Positions 8,310-17,567 of a DNA stretch of 39,078 bases are shown here, piece after piece. Origin of the DNA: Gammaproteobacteria bacterium (GTDB lineage: Bacteria; Pseudomonadota; Gammaproteobacteria; Thiohalomonadales; Thiohalomonadaceae); assembly GCA_026196275.1 (NCBI GenBank), contig JAPHTQ010000016.1, forward strand, positions 1 through 39,078, in the 5' to 3' direction. The translations under genes were made by a program, and so were the position numbers. Under the pieces are notes generated by a model, which was not told the DNA's origin, searched no databases, and worked only from the letters and a program-made list of their open reading frames with translations. Every line of letters starts with the position of its first letter. Within the stretch, counting starts at the first letter, position 1.

Positions 8310-10208
8310 ATGCTTGAATTTATCCGTAAACGCGCACAAGGTTTTTTCGCCTGGCTTATTGTTGGCGGGATTATCGTCACCTTCGCCCTGTTTGGTGTGA
8401 ATGAGTATTTCAGCGGTGGCGGCGATAGCAGCGTCGCCAAGGTCAATGGTCAGGGGATCTCCCAGGGCAGACTTGACCAGGCCTACTTCCAGCAGCGGCA
8501 GCGTCTGGAGGAGATGTTTGGCGGCAATCTGCCGGAAATGTTCACCGAGAAGATGCTCAAGCAGCAGGTTCTGTCGCAGCTGATTGCGCAGGAGGTGATG
8601 GTGCAGGCGGCGATGGATAATGGGATACGCGTCAGTGATGCCCAGCTTGCAACCATTATCCGCTCGGTCGAGGCCTTTCAGGTCGATGGCAAGTTCTCCC
8701 GCGAGAGGTATGAGCAGCTGCTACGTAACCAGGGGCAGACGCCGGCCAGCTTTGAGGCTATGGTGCGTCGGGATATCCTCACCGCGCAGTTTGAAAGCGG
8801 TTATCGCGACACCGGTTTTGTGACCCGCGCCGAAGAGGATCAACTGCTGAGGCTGAGTACACAGCAACGTGATTTCGGTTATCTGCAGGTGGCATTGGCG
8901 CCTTTTGAGCAGACGGCGAGCGTTACCGATGAGGAGGTTGAGCAGTTCTACCGCGATAACGCCGATCGTTTTGTGCAGCCTGAGCGGGTCAGGATCGATT
9001 ACCTGGAGCTCAAGGCGGACGAACTTGGCAGTGCCGTGGAGGTGGATGAGGAGACCCTGCGCAGCCGTTACGAGGCGCAGAAGATCAACTACACCAACCC
9101 TGAAGAGCGCAAGGCCAGCCATATCCTGATCCAGGCCGCCGAGGACGCACCCGGCGAACAGGTCGAGGCCGCACAACAGAAGGCCGAAGCGCTGCTTCAG
9201 CGTATCCGCCAGGGCGAGGACTTTGCCACGCTGGCGAAAGAGGAGTCGGATGATACCGGTTCCGCCCAGCAGGGTGGAGACCTTGGCTTTTTCGGTCGTG
9301 GCGCCATGGTGCCCGAATTTGAAGAGGCGGCTTTTGCTTTGGGGAAGGGAGAGGTCAGTGAGCTGGTCCGCAGTCCCTTCGGATTCCACATTATTCAACT
9401 GGTCGACGTTCGCGGCGGCGAGGTTCAGCCCTTCTCTGAGGTACGTGAGGATATCCGAAAAGAGTTTCAGGCCGAGCAGGCGGCGCAGCGTTTCTACGAC
9501 ATGGCCGAGCAGCTGGCTAACCTGACCTATGAACATCCCGATTCACTGCAACTGGCCAGCGAGGAGCTGGGGCTGCCAGTGCAGACCAGTGACTTCTTTA
9601 CCCGTCAGGGCGGTACCGGCGTTGCCCGTGACTCCAAGGTGATCGCGGCAGCCTTTACTGAAGACGTACTCTCCCGCGGCAACAACAGTGAGCTTATCGA
9701 GCTTGGCCGTAATCACTCGCTGGTGCTGCGCATCAATGAGCACCAGCCGGAGCAGCAGCGCCCTCTGGAAGAGGTCCGGGCAGGTATCGTCACCACGCTC
9801 AAGCGCAACAAGGCGCGCGCTGAGGCCGAAAAACTGGCCGCCTCTCTGCAGCAGAAGGTTATCGATGGCGAGTCTCCGGAGAAGCTGGCCGAGACTGACT
9901 GGGTCAGTTGGCACGAGGTGAAGAGTCATAGCCGTAATGAGCAGGAGGTGGATGAGACAGTCCTTGAGCGTGCCTTCAGTCTGCCGACACCGACCGAGGA
10001 AGCGATCAGCAGTGCCAACGTGGCATTGCGCTCCGGTGACCAGGCCGTGATACTGCTCTACGGGGTTACCGATGGTGATCCGGACAGCGCCAGTGAGGAT
10101 GAGCGTCGCCAGGTCCATGAGCAGTTGTTGCGTGCCGAGTCCGATGCAGTGGCTCAGGCTGTGATGGACGGTATCCGCAGCCGTATGGAAATCACCATCA
10201 AAAACTAA
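8310..10208 (+). CDS. ppiD: Periplasmic chaperone and peptidyl-prolyl isomerase PpiD
   Basis: Inner-membrane-anchored SurA/PpiC-type folding factor that works near the Sec translocon. The protein is 632 aa (E. coli 623). One N-terminal membrane segment (about 12-34, [19 protein letters not shown]) is followed by a SurA_N-type region ([16 protein letters not shown]). A single parvulin domain lies at about 266-365, with [30 protein letters not shown] and [10 protein letters not shown]. The long C-terminal region is also typical. A short imperfect palindrome (8279-8296) precedes the start. The position after hupB is conserved in E. coli and Pseudomonas. The symporter gene starts 15 nt downstream. 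Confidence 0.95.
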   Translation: MLEFIRKRAQGFFAWLIVGGIIVTFALFGVNEYFSGGGDSSVAKVNGQGISQGRLDQAYFQQRQRLEEMFGGNLPEMFTEKMLKQQVLSQLIAQEVMVQAAMDNGIRVSDAQLATIIRSVEAFQVDGKFSRERYEQLLRNQGQTPASFEAMVRRDILTAQFESGYRDTGFVTRAEEDQLLRLSTQQRDFGYLQVALAPFEQTASVTDEEVEQFYRDNADRFVQPERVRIDYLELKADELGSAVEVDEETLRSRYEAQKINYTNPEERKASHILIQAAEDAPGEQVEAAQQKAEALLQRIRQGEDFATLAKEESDDTGSAQQGGDLGFFGRGAMVPEFEEAAFALGKGEVSELVRSPFGFHIIQLVDVRGGEVQPFSEVREDIRKEFQAEQAAQRFYDMAEQLANLTYEHPDSLQLASEELGLPVQTSDFFTRQGGTGVARDSKVIAAAFTEDVLSRGNNSELIELGRNHSLVLRINEHQPEQQRPLEEVRAGIVTTLKRNKARAEAEKLAASLQQKVIDGESPEKLAETDWVSWHEVKSHSRNEQEVDETVLERAFSLPTPTEEAISSANVALRSGDQAVILLYGVTDGDPDSASEDERRQVHEQLLRAESDAVAQAVMDGIRSRMEITIKN

Positions 10209-10223
10209 GCGAAGGAGCGTGCA

Positions 10224-11513
10224 ATGGGGATCACCCGCTTGAAGTTACACTGGCAGATCCTGATCGCGCTCTTTCTTGCCGTCCTTGCCGGAGTTGCCGC
10301 CGGGGAGGAGGGCGCACTCTTCGGTCTTACCTTCTACTCCGTCTTCGACTTTCTCGGCACGCTGTTTCTCAATGCGTTGAAGATGCTCATTGTGCCGCTG
10401 ATCGTCTCCTCGATCATCGTCGGTATCGCCGGCATCGGCTCCTCCAGCGCGCTGGGACGGCTCGGCGGCAAAACCCTGCTCTACTACCTCACCACCAGCC
10501 TGCTTGCGATCCTGGTCGGCCTGGCGGTGGTTAATATCATCACACCCGGCATCGACGAGCAGGGGCCGGTGAAGGAGCGCGTCGGTTTCAGTGGTGATAC
10601 CGGTGATTTTGCCGACAAGGTGGCGGGCAAGGGGACCGGGGATGTGGTGGATGTCTTTCTGCGCATGGTGCCTACCAACATTGTTGCTGCCGCCGCCGAC
10701 GGTCAGATGCTGGGGTTGATCTTCTTCAGTCTGCTGTTCGGCTTTTTTATGACAAAGATTCAGGAGGATTACGCCGAGAGCCAGTACAACTTCTGGCAGG
10801 GGGTGTACGAGACCATGATGCGCATCACCGACTGGGTGATGTTGTTTGCCCCCATCGGCGTGTTTGCCCTGGTAGCCAAGGTTGTGGCCAGTACCGGCTT
10901 CGATGCCTTCGCCCCGCTGGCATGGTTCTTTATCAGCGTGGTGCTGGCGCTGGTGATCCACGTCTTCGTCACCCTGCCACTGTTGCTGCGTTTTATCGGC
11001 AGGGTCAACCCACTGAGGCACTATCCGGCGATGGCCCCGGCACTGCTCACCGCATTCTCTACCGCCTCCTCATCGGCTACCCTGCCGATCACCATGGAGT
11101 GTGTGGAGAAAAATGCCGGTGTCTCCAACCGCACCAGCAGCTTCGTACTGCCATTGGGAGCGACCGTCAATATGGACGGTACCGCGCTGTACGAATGCGT
11201 CGCCGCCATGTTTATCGCCCAGGCCTACGGACTGGAGTTGAACTTCGCCACCCAGTTCACCATTGTGACGGTAGCGCTGCTGACCTCCATTGGTGTGGCC
11301 GGTATCCCGGCGGCAAGTCTGGTGGCGATCGCCATTATTCTTGCTGCCATCGGACTGCCGCTGGAGGGGATCGGGCTGATCCTTGCCGTGGATCGGATCC
11401 TCGATATGCTGCGCACCTCCACCAACGTCTTCTCCGACTCCTGCGGGGCCGTGATCATCGGCAGGCTGCAGGGGGAGCAGGGGATCCTGCAGGGAAAGGT
11501 CGCCAAGGGTTGA
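10224..11513 (+). CDS. Dicarboxylate/amino acid:cation symporter (DAACS family, GltP/DctA-like)
   Basis: Secondary transporter of 429 aa for acidic amino acids or C4-dicarboxylates. Hydrophobic segments run throughout. The two family signatures are present: the serine-rich re-entrant loop TASSSATLPIT (about 275-285) and the substrate/cation site LPLGATVNMDGTALYE (about 310-325). The C-terminal AVDRILDMLRTSTNVFSDS is also characteristic. Substrate (glutamate, aspartate, succinate) cannot be set from sequence alone. The start, preceded by GAAGGAG, is 15 nt after ppiD, suggesting cotranscription although no functional link is obvious. Its stop is 4 nt from the stop of the convergent SH3-domain gene. 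Confidence 0.93.
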   Translation: MGITRLKLHWQILIALFLAVLAGVAAGEEGALFGLTFYSVFDFLGTLFLNALKMLIVPLIVSSIIVGIAGIGSSSALGRLGGKTLLYYLTTSLLAILVGLAVVNIITPGIDEQGPVKERVGFSGDTGDFADKVAGKGTGDVVDVFLRMVPTNIVAAAADGQMLGLIFFSLLFGFFMTKIQEDYAESQYNFWQGVYETMMRITDWVMLFAPIGVFALVAKVVASTGFDAFAPLAWFFISVVLALVIHVFVTLPLLLRFIGRVNPLRHYPAMAPALLTAFSTASSSATLPITMECVEKNAGVSNRTSSFVLPLGATVNMDGTALYECVAAMFIAQAYGLELNFATQFTIVTVALLTSIGVAGIPAASLVAIAIILAAIGLPLEGIGLILAVDRILDMLRTSTNVFSDSCGAVIIGRLQGEQGILQGKVAKG

Positions 11514-11517
11514 ATGT

Positions 11518-12174
11518 CTAGTCGAACATGCCGCTTTTCTTTCTGCGCCGCAGTAGTGGCAGGATGAGTCCGAGAATGATTCCCCCGCCCAATACCGCGG
11601 CACCGGTGATAAACCATTCGCGCTGACTGCGATCAGCAAGACGTTGATTGTCGCTCTCAAGTTCCCCTTTTTGCTGTTGCAGTGTGGTGAGTTGTTCCCG
11701 GAGTTGACGGTTTTGCTGGGCCAGTTCGACGGGTTTGGCGGCAACCCTTTTCAACTCCTCCAGCTCTTCGCGTAGCTGCTGAGCCTCGTTTGTTGTACCG
11801 CTGAGCTCCCTGGAGAGCTCAGCGCGTTCCTTACTGATCGCATTGAGCTGTTGCTGCAGCTGCTCTTTTTCGGCCTGCAGGCGCTCCAATTGCTGGTTGG
11901 CGCGGACCAGTCGGTCACGGGCGATCGGGGTGGCGGTCAGGTACTGGTTCAGCGCCCAGCCTTCGATGCCGTTATCGGTGCGCACACGGCTGTAATCACC
12001 GGACTCTTCAAGTAATTCCAGGCGGGTGCCACTGGGCAGGGTTTTAACGATTTGGTAGCTGTTGCCCTTGCCGGTGCGCAGGGTGATCACCAGCTTGTCA
12101 TCCACGTAGCGTGTCTCGGCCGCGGCGGCAGAGGCAAACAGCAGCATTAGCACGATCAGTATTATTCTCATCAC
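11518..12174 (-). CDS. SH3-domain membrane protein with coiled coil (YgiM-like)
   Basis: A 218-aa protein with an N-terminal signal sequence (IILIVLMLLFASAAAA, cleaved near 18). A bacterial SH3 domain follows at about 20-85 (YVDDKLVITLRTGKGNSYQIVKTLPSGTRLELLEE). A long Gln/Glu/Leu-rich coiled coil covers about 93-180. A single C-terminal membrane helix (VLGGGIILGLILPLL) ends in the basic tail RRRKKSGMFD. This layout matches the TIGR04211/YgiM family, whose role is unclear. The SH3 part would be periplasmic and could contact peptidoglycan or an envelope protein, which is inferred from topology. It lies downstream of a decayed oxygenase fragment on the same strand. Confidence 0.9.
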   Translation of the reverse strand: MMRIILIVLMLLFASAAAAETRYVDDKLVITLRTGKGNSYQIVKTLPSGTRLELLEESGDYSRVRTDNGIEGWALNQYLTATPIARDRLVRANQQLERLQAEKEQLQQQLNAISKERAELSRELSGTTNEAQQLREELEELKRVAAKPVELAQQNRQLREQLTTLQQQKGELESDNQRLADRSQREWFITGAAVLGGGIILGLILPLLRRRKKSGMFD

Positions 12175-12299
12175 GCAGCTCCTCGGCGAGTTCAGCAGGA
12201 GATTGTCCCGCTATAGCACGCTGCTGACAGTGCCAGATGTCACATTCCTGGAAATTGTCCGCGGCACCGGTGAAGTACCCCAGCCGCGCGCTGTTATGC

Positions 12300-12544
12300 C
12301 TAGTTTATGCGATCGAAGAAGCGGGCGCGATAGAGTAGCGCTCGGGCCAATCCTCCCGGATTTCAAATCCTGAACGGTTATGCAGGACATTATTGCTGAC
12401 CAGACCCATGCCCGATTCGAGCTGGCCACGGTAGATAAATTAAATTTCACCCCTCTGCTCATAGGGGCGGGTTGTAGTGGCCCTGATGGAGCATGGCTGG
12501 AAAGTGTGTGGAAAGCCTTGCCGCCTGTGCACCAGCTTGAGTAA
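12300..12544 (-). pseudogene. Remnant of a 2-oxoglutarate/Fe(II) oxygenase gene (TauD/TfdA-like C-terminus)
   Basis: On the minus strand one frame reads YRGQLESGMGLVSNNVLHNR and then SGFEIREDWP. A one-base frame change lets it continue as RALLYRARFFDRIN and a stop at 12300-12302. NNVLH-x-R-x-x-F followed by LLYRARFFDRI is the C-terminal pattern of TauD/TfdA-type oxygenases: the last metal-binding His and the 2-oxoglutarate-binding Arg region. The upstream part of the frame (RPYEQRGEI) is broken by TAA at 12440-12442. Only about 80 codons remain and the N-terminal HxD part is absent. No intact gene fits this 370-nt spacer between fabI and the SH3 gene. The family call comes from motif memory, not a search. 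Confidence 0.65.
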
Positions 12545-13336
12545 TTAGAGTTCTTCCTCGGGCACGGGCATCGCCTGGATATGGTAACCGGCGTCTACAT
12601 AGAGTACCTCTCCGGTAATGCCGGAGGCGAGATCGGAGCAGAGGAAGGCTGCGGTGTTGCCGACTTCCTCGATGGTCACATTGCGCCGCAGGGGGGCATT
12701 GCGTGCACCGTGGTCAAGTAGCCGGTGAAAATCACCGATCCCCTTTGCCGAGAGGGTCTTGATCGGTCCGGGGGAGATGGCATTGACGCGGATCTGCTCC
12801 GGTCCCAGGGCGGCCGCCATGTAGCGCACGTTGGCCTCCAGACTGGCCTTGGCCAGACCCATGACATTGTAGTGGGGGGCCACGCGTACTGCGCCGAGGT
12901 AGCTCATCGCCAGCAGTGCGCTGCCGGGTTTAAGCATGCTGCGACCGGCCTTGGCTAGTGCGGCGAAACTGTAGGAGCTCACATCGTGGGCAATATTGAA
13001 GGCGTCGCGCTCCACATTATCGAGAAAATCGCCATCGAGCTGACCGTGCGGGGCGAAGGCGACCGAGTGGATGATGATGTCGACGTGGTCCCAGAAGTTG
13101 TCCAGGTGCTCGAATACTGTCTCGATCTCCTCATCCCGGCTGACATCGCAGGGGATGATGATCTCGGAGTCGACCTCGGCGGCCAGGTCTTCCACCCGTG
13201 GCATAAGCTTCTCGTTCTGGGCGGTGAAGGCCAGTTCTGCCCCCTCCCGGCGAAAGGCCCTGGCGACACCCCAGGCAATGGAGCGGTGGTTGGCGAGACC
13301 GACGATCAACGCCTTTTTACCTTGCAGGAAACCCAT
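12545..13336 (-). CDS. fabI: Enoyl-[acyl-carrier-protein] reductase (NADH), FabI
   Basis: Short-chain dehydrogenase-type enzyme for the last reduction of each fatty acid elongation cycle; target of triclosan-type inhibitors. It is 263 aa, the usual size. The N-terminal cofactor site [13 protein letters not shown] is at about 13-25. The catalytic pair Tyr156-x6-Lys163 lies in HYNVMGLAK, with the second conserved Tyr146 in [20 protein letters not shown] and the C-terminal [14 protein letters not shown] are also present. An AGGAG ribosome binding site precedes the ATG. It is divergent from yejA across a 121-nt spacer. fabI next to this transporter is also found in Pseudomonas. Confidence 0.98.
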   Translation of the reverse strand: MGFLQGKKALIVGLANHRSIAWGVARAFRREGAELAFTAQNEKLMPRVEDLAAEVDSEIIIPCDVSRDEEIETVFEHLDNFWDHVDIIIHSVAFAPHGQLDGDFLDNVERDAFNIAHDVSSYSFAALAKAGRSMLKPGSALLAMSYLGAVRVAPHYNVMGLAKASLEANVRYMAAALGPEQIRVNAISPGPIKTLSAKGIGDFHRLLDHGARNAPLRRNVTIEEVGNTAAFLCSDLASGITGEVLYVDAGYHIQAMPVPEEEL

Positions 13337-13403
13337 GGTGTACTCCTGTTGTCCTACCTGTGTAATCTACGTACTATGCCTCAAATAACGGCATTGCGTA
13401 CGA

Positions 13404-13432
13404 TTGCATCTGTACAATAGTAAAAATAATAC
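13404..13432 (+). promoter_or_regulatory. Probable sigma-70 promoter of yejA
   Basis: TTGCAT (13404-13409) and TAATAC (13427-13432) are 17 nt apart in the fabI/yejA divergent spacer. Transcription would start near 13439. This supports the yejA start at GTG 13458 and argues against the in-frame TTG at 13404, which would lie in the -35 box. Confidence 0.45.
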
Positions 13433-13457
13433 CGTTGTTGCGGAAAATAGGCCAACG

Positions 13458-15272
13458 GTGACAAGGGTTTTGTATTTGTTTGATTTTATAAGAATTTTCT
13501 CGTCCGTGGCCGTGCTGTTGCTTACCTTGGGGACAGGGCAGGCAACCGCTGCCGCCGCCCAGGCGATGGGCTATGAGCCCAAATATCCGGATGGTTTTGC
13601 CCACTTCGACTATGTCAATCCCGAGGCGCCGCGCAGCGGCAAGCTGGATCTGGGTGTCTTCGGCAGCTTCGACAGTCTTAACCCCTACACCCTCAAGGGG
13701 CAAGCCGCCGCCGGCCTCGGCCAGCTGATGTTCGAAACCCTGATGGTCAGCAGTCTGGATGAGCCGTTCAGCCAGTACGGGCTGCTGGCCGACGAGGTCG
13801 AACTGGCCGAGGACAAGCTCTCGGTCACCTATCATCTCAATCCTGAGGCGCGTTTCAACGATGGCAGCCCGGTGCTGGCCGAGGATGTGGTTTTCTCCTT
13901 CGAGACGCTGCGCGATGAGGGGCATCCGCAGTACCGCATCTACTGGAGCGACATTACCGGTGCCTCCGCAGTGGATGCGCGCACGGTGCGCTTCGACTTT
14001 GCCCGGGTCAATCCTGAGCTGCACCTTATCGCGGGGCAGATCCCCGTCTTCTCGCGTAACTGGGTGGGTGACAATGCGTTCGGTAGAATGGCGCTGGAGC
14101 AGCCCGTCACCAGCGGCCCCTATCTCATCGAGAAGTATGAACTGGGTAAGTACATCACCTATCGGCGTAATCCCGACTACTGGGGCAAAGAGCTCAACGT
14201 GCGCCGTGGCATGTTCAACTTCGAGCGGATCACCTACAAGTTCTACCGCGATTTCACCGTAATGCTGGAGGGGTTCAAGGCGGGGGAGTTCGATTTCATC
14301 CATGAGTACAACTCGAAGAAGTGGGCCCGCGACTATATCGGTCCGAAGTTCCGCTCCGGCGAGATTATCAAGCAGGAGTTGCCACACAGCAATAACGCCG
14401 GCATGCAGGGCTTCATCTTCAACCTGCGCCGGCCGCTGTTTCAGGATATCCGTGTCCGCCAGGCGCTGACCCTGGCGCTCGATTTCGAATGGTCCAACCG
14501 CAACCTCTTTTACAACCAGTACGAGCGCAACGACAGCTACTTCAGCAACAGCGAACTGGCCGCCCGTGGCAAGCCGGACGAGGCGGAGCGTAAGCTGCTG
14601 GAGCCGTTCCGTGACAGGTTGCCGCCGGAGCTGTTCGAGGGGCCGTGGCAACCGCCGAGTACGGCACTCCCGGGCAGTCTGCGTGAGAACCTGCGTCAGG
14701 CCAGGGCACTGCTGCAGGAGGCCGGCTGGGGGTACCGTGATGGCGCCCTGCGCAACGACAGGGGCGAGCCGTTACAGATCAGCATTATCCTGCGGCAGAA
14801 GGGATTCGAGCGTATCGTTGCCCCCTTTGCCCGCAATCTTGCCAAGCTGGGTGTGATCGTCGAATACCGTACCGTCGACAGTGCGCTCTATCAGCGGCGT
14901 ATGGATACCTTCGACTTTGATATGGTCGTGGCCGGTTTCGGCCAGTCGCAGTCGCCGGGTAATGAGTTGATGAGCATGTTCCACTCCAGTTCCGCTGATA
15001 AAGAGGGTTCGTTCAATCTGATGGGGATCAGCGATCCGGTGGTCGATGCGCTGGTGGAAGAGGTGATCTATGCCGAAGATCGCGAGGCGCTGGTCACCGC
15101 AGTGCATGCGCTCGACCGGGTGCTGCTCTACGGTAACTACCTCATCCCGCACTGGTACATCGGCAACCACCGTGTCGCCTGGTGGGACCGCTTCGGCCGG
15201 CCGCAGACCCTGCCGCTCTACTACGACCCGGTCAACTGGATGCTCGCCACCTGGTGGGTTGAAAAGAATTAA
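13458..15272 (+). CDS. yejA: Peptide ABC transporter substrate-binding protein, YejA-type (family 5)
   Basis: Periplasmic binding protein of an oligopeptide importer. YejABEF in E. coli takes up microcin C, and the related Pseudomonas Npp system takes up peptidyl-nucleoside antibiotics. Started at GTG 13458 it has 604 aa with a signal peptide (VLYLFDFIRIFSSVAVLLL, then cleavage near ATAAA). The mature part shows SBP_bac_5 features: SLNPYTLKG, ARFNDGSPVLAEDVVFSFE, VTSGPYLIEKYE and DIRVRQALTLALDFEW. The SNRNLFYNQYERNDSYFSNSE region is typical of the YejA subgroup. The ribosome binding site is weak, so the exact start is uncertain. A CGCAAAG-type inverted repeat begins at its stop codon. Confidence 0.92.
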   Translation: MTRVLYLFDFIRIFSSVAVLLLTLGTGQATAAAAQAMGYEPKYPDGFAHFDYVNPEAPRSGKLDLGVFGSFDSLNPYTLKGQAAAGLGQLMFETLMVSSLDEPFSQYGLLADEVELAEDKLSVTYHLNPEARFNDGSPVLAEDVVFSFETLRDEGHPQYRIYWSDITGASAVDARTVRFDFARVNPELHLIAGQIPVFSRNWVGDNAFGRMALEQPVTSGPYLIEKYELGKYITYRRNPDYWGKELNVRRGMFNFERITYKFYRDFTVMLEGFKAGEFDFIHEYNSKKWARDYIGPKFRSGEIIKQELPHSNNAGMQGFIFNLRRPLFQDIRVRQALTLALDFEWSNRNLFYNQYERNDSYFSNSELAARGKPDEAERKLLEPFRDRLPPELFEGPWQPPSTALPGSLRENLRQARALLQEAGWGYRDGALRNDRGEPLQISIILRQKGFERIVAPFARNLAKLGVIVEYRTVDSALYQRRMDTFDFDMVVAGFGQSQSPGNELMSMFHSSSADKEGSFNLMGISDPVVDALVEEVIYAEDREALVTAVHALDRVLLYGNYLIPHWYIGNHRVAWWDRFGRPQTLPLYYDPVNWMLATWWVEKN

Positions 15273-15419
15273 ACGCAAAGGGCGCAAAGACGCAAAGGTT
15301 TATAAATAATGATCTGTTTATGCTGTCCCAAAACCAAAAAAATTGCTCGTGTCGAGGTGCCAGTAACAATAACCCATAACACCTCTTTGCGTTCTTTGCG
15401 TCTCTGCGCCCTTTGCGTT
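15271..15419. repeat. CGCAAAG inverted-repeat element A (yejA/yejB spacer)
   Basis: The left arm (15271-15296) has CGCAAAG units at about 9-nt steps and pairs with the right arm (15394-15419) at 25 of 26 positions. A further CTTTGCG unit extends the right arm inward to 15382. The centre is about 85 nt, AT-rich, with no clear substructure. The element starts in the yejA stop codon and ends 16 nt before the yejB ATG. Confidence 0.9.
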
Positions 15420-15435
15420 AAAAGGTTTTGATTTA

Positions 15436-16485
15436 ATGGCCGCCTACATACTCAAACGCCTGCTATTGATGATCCCGACGCTGCTCGGGGTGCTGCTGAT
15501 TACCTTCGTGGTGATTCAGTTTGTGCCGGGCGGCCCGGTGGAGCAGTTGGTGGCACAACTCAAGGGGCAGGCCGCTCAAGGTGAGGTCAGTGCCGGCGTG
15601 GAGGGGCTCTATCGCGGCGCACGAGGGCTGGACGAGGAGCGGATCGAGGAGCTGAAGGCCTTCTACGGTTTTGACAAGCCGGCCTGGCAGCGCTTTGTCG
15701 AGATGCTCGGCAACTACCTTACCTTCAACCTCGGCGAGAGTTACTTCCACCACCAGTCGGTGCTTGAGCTGGTGGTCTCCAAACTGCCGGTCTCCATCAG
15801 CCTCGGCGTGTGGACCTTCTTCATCACCTATCTCACCTGCATCCCCCTCGGCGTAGCCAAGGCGGTACGCGACGGAACCCCGTTCGATGTGGTGACCAGC
15901 ACGATTATCCTTATCGGTTACGCCATCCCCGGATTCGTGCTTGGTATCACCCTGCTGGTGCTGTTCGGCGGCGGCAGTTTCTGGGATATCTTCCCGTTGC
16001 GCGGCCTGGTCTCCGACAACTGGGAAGAGCTCTCCTTGCTAGGTAAGGTCCTCGACTATCTGTGGCACATGGTGCTGCCGATCACCGCCTCGGTAGTGGG
16101 CAGTTTCGCGGTGATGACCATGCTGACCAAGAACAGTTTCCTCGACGAGATCCGCAAGCAGTATGTGCTCACTGCCCGCGCCAAGGGATTAAGTGAAAAT
16201 GCCGTGCTCTACAAGCATGTCTTCCGCAATGCCATCATCCCGCTCATTACCGGTTTCCCCGGCGCCTTCATCGGTGCCTTTTTCACCGGCTCGCTGCTGA
16301 TCGAGACCATCTTCTCCCTCGATGGGCTGGGCCTGCTCTCCTATAATTCGGTGATGAACCGTGACTATCCGGTGGTGCTGGGTACGCTCTATCTCTTTAC
16401 CCTGCTGGGGCTAATCGGCAAGTTGCTGACCGATATCTGCTACGTCATCGTCGACCCACGCATCCAGTTCGAGTCGATCAAGTAA
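15436..16485 (+). CDS. yejB: Peptide ABC transporter permease, YejB-type
   Basis: Inner-membrane permease of 349 aa, first of the pair forming the channel with YejE. It starts MAAYILKRLLLMIPTLLGVLLITF, the usual first helix of DppB/OppB-like permeases. A large periplasmic loop (about 35-110) is followed by five more membrane helices. The ABC-contact loop (EAA motif) is DEIRKQYVLTARAKGLSENAVLYKHVFRNAIIPL, shown here in part as TARAKGLSE at about 247-255. The stop overlaps the yejE ATG by one base (TAATG), implying coupled translation. An AAAGG ribosome binding site lies just outside the right arm of repeat element A. Confidence 0.95.
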   Translation: MAAYILKRLLLMIPTLLGVLLITFVVIQFVPGGPVEQLVAQLKGQAAQGEVSAGVEGLYRGARGLDEERIEELKAFYGFDKPAWQRFVEMLGNYLTFNLGESYFHHQSVLELVVSKLPVSISLGVWTFFITYLTCIPLGVAKAVRDGTPFDVVTSTIILIGYAIPGFVLGITLLVLFGGGSFWDIFPLRGLVSDNWEELSLLGKVLDYLWHMVLPITASVVGSFAVMTMLTKNSFLDEIRKQYVLTARAKGLSENAVLYKHVFRNAIIPLITGFPGAFIGAFFTGSLLIETIFSLDGLGLLSYNSVMNRDYPVVLGTLYLFTLLGLIGKLLTDICYVIVDPRIQFESIK

Positions 16486-17558
16486 TGGCAAGATTGCGAC
16501 CGGAAGTGGAACTCGGGGTGGAAGAACAGGTGCGACCGAAGCGCGACAGCACCATGCTGCGTGCCTGGCGTCGCTTCAAGTCCAACCGACGCGGTTACGT
16601 CAGCCTGTGGCTGTTCGCCTTCCTCTTTATCCTCAGCCTGTTTGCCGAGGTGCTCTCCAATGACAAGCCGCTCATCGTTCACTACAACGACAGCTACTAC
16701 TTTCCGCTTTTTGCCACCTATCCGGAGACCGAGTTCGGTGGTGACTTCGTTACCGAAACCGACTACCTCGATCCGTTTATCCGTGAGCAGCTGAAAAAGA
16801 GTGATAACTGGGCTATCTATCCGCTCAACCCCTACAGCTACGACACCATTAACTATTTCGCTGAATATCCCAATCCGGCGGCACCCTCGGCACAGAATCT
16901 GCTCGGTACTGATGACCGCGGTCGCGATGTGCTGGCACGGCTGATCTACGGTTTCCGCATCTCGGTGCTGTTCGGTCTGGTGCTGACAGTGATCGCCACC
17001 TTCGCCGGCATTATCGCCGGAGCGGTGCAGGGCTATTTCGGCGGGCGCACCGATCTCTTCTTTCAGCGTTTTATCGAGGTGTGGGGTTCGATGCCCGAAC
17101 TCTATCTACTGATCATCTTCGCCTCCATCTTCCAACCGAGCATTTTGTTGCTGGTGGCGCTGCTCAGTCTGTTCGGCTGGATGGGTCTTGCCGACTACGT
17201 GCGTGCCGAGTTCCTGCGCGGCAGGAACATGGACTATGTCACCGCGGCCCGCGCACTGGGCGTCTCCGATCGGGCCATCATGTGGCGCCACCTGCTGCCC
17301 AATGCCATGACGCCAGTGGTGACCTTCATGCCGTTTCGCATCAGCGGCGCAGTGCTGGCACTGACCAGCCTCGATTTTCTCGGTCTTGGCGTGCCGCCGA
17401 CCACCCCAAGCCTCGGTGAGCTGCTCTCACAGGGCAAGGAGAACATCGACGCCTGGTGGCTCTCCATTACCACCTTCGGCGTACTGGTCGGAACCCTGAT
17501 GCTTTTGATTTTTATCGGCGAGGCTCTGCGGGAAGCCTTCGATACGAGGAAAGGCTAA
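16485..17558 (+). CDS. yejE: Peptide ABC transporter permease, YejE-type
   Basis: Second permease, 357 aa. An OppC-type N-terminal segment (RAWRRFKSNRRGYVSLWLF) leads into the first helix at about 40-58. A YejE-specific periplasmic insert with many aromatic residues (HYNDSYYFPLFATYPETEFG) comes before the core. The motif LLGTDDRGRDVLARLIYGFRIS at about 137-158 and the EAA loop with TAARALGVSD near 253 are canonical. It overlaps yejB by one base and is separated from yejF by repeat element B. Confidence 0.95.
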   Translation: MARLRPEVELGVEEQVRPKRDSTMLRAWRRFKSNRRGYVSLWLFAFLFILSLFAEVLSNDKPLIVHYNDSYYFPLFATYPETEFGGDFVTETDYLDPFIREQLKKSDNWAIYPLNPYSYDTINYFAEYPNPAAPSAQNLLGTDDRGRDVLARLIYGFRISVLFGLVLTVIATFAGIIAGAVQGYFGGRTDLFFQRFIEVWGSMPELYLLIIFASIFQPSILLLVALLSLFGWMGLADYVRAEFLRGRNMDYVTAARALGVSDRAIMWRHLLPNAMTPVVTFMPFRISGAVLALTSLDFLGLGVPPTTPSLGELLSQGKENIDAWWLSITTFGVLVGTLMLLIFIGEALREAFDTRKG

Positions 17559-17567
17559 AAGCGTTTA

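Noticed and set aside
12211-12462. An 83-codon minus-strand frame in the fabI/SH3 spacer
   Set aside because: It is a different frame from the oxygenase-like motifs and its translation resembles no protein family.
12380-12544. A 54-codon plus-strand frame in the fabI/SH3 spacer
   Set aside because: It has no ribosome binding site or family resemblance, and the minus strand of the same stretch gives clear oxygenase motifs.
13404-13457. Upstream TTG start for yejA
   Set aside because: The TTG falls in the likely -35 box, and the added 18 residues would precede and weaken the signal peptide.
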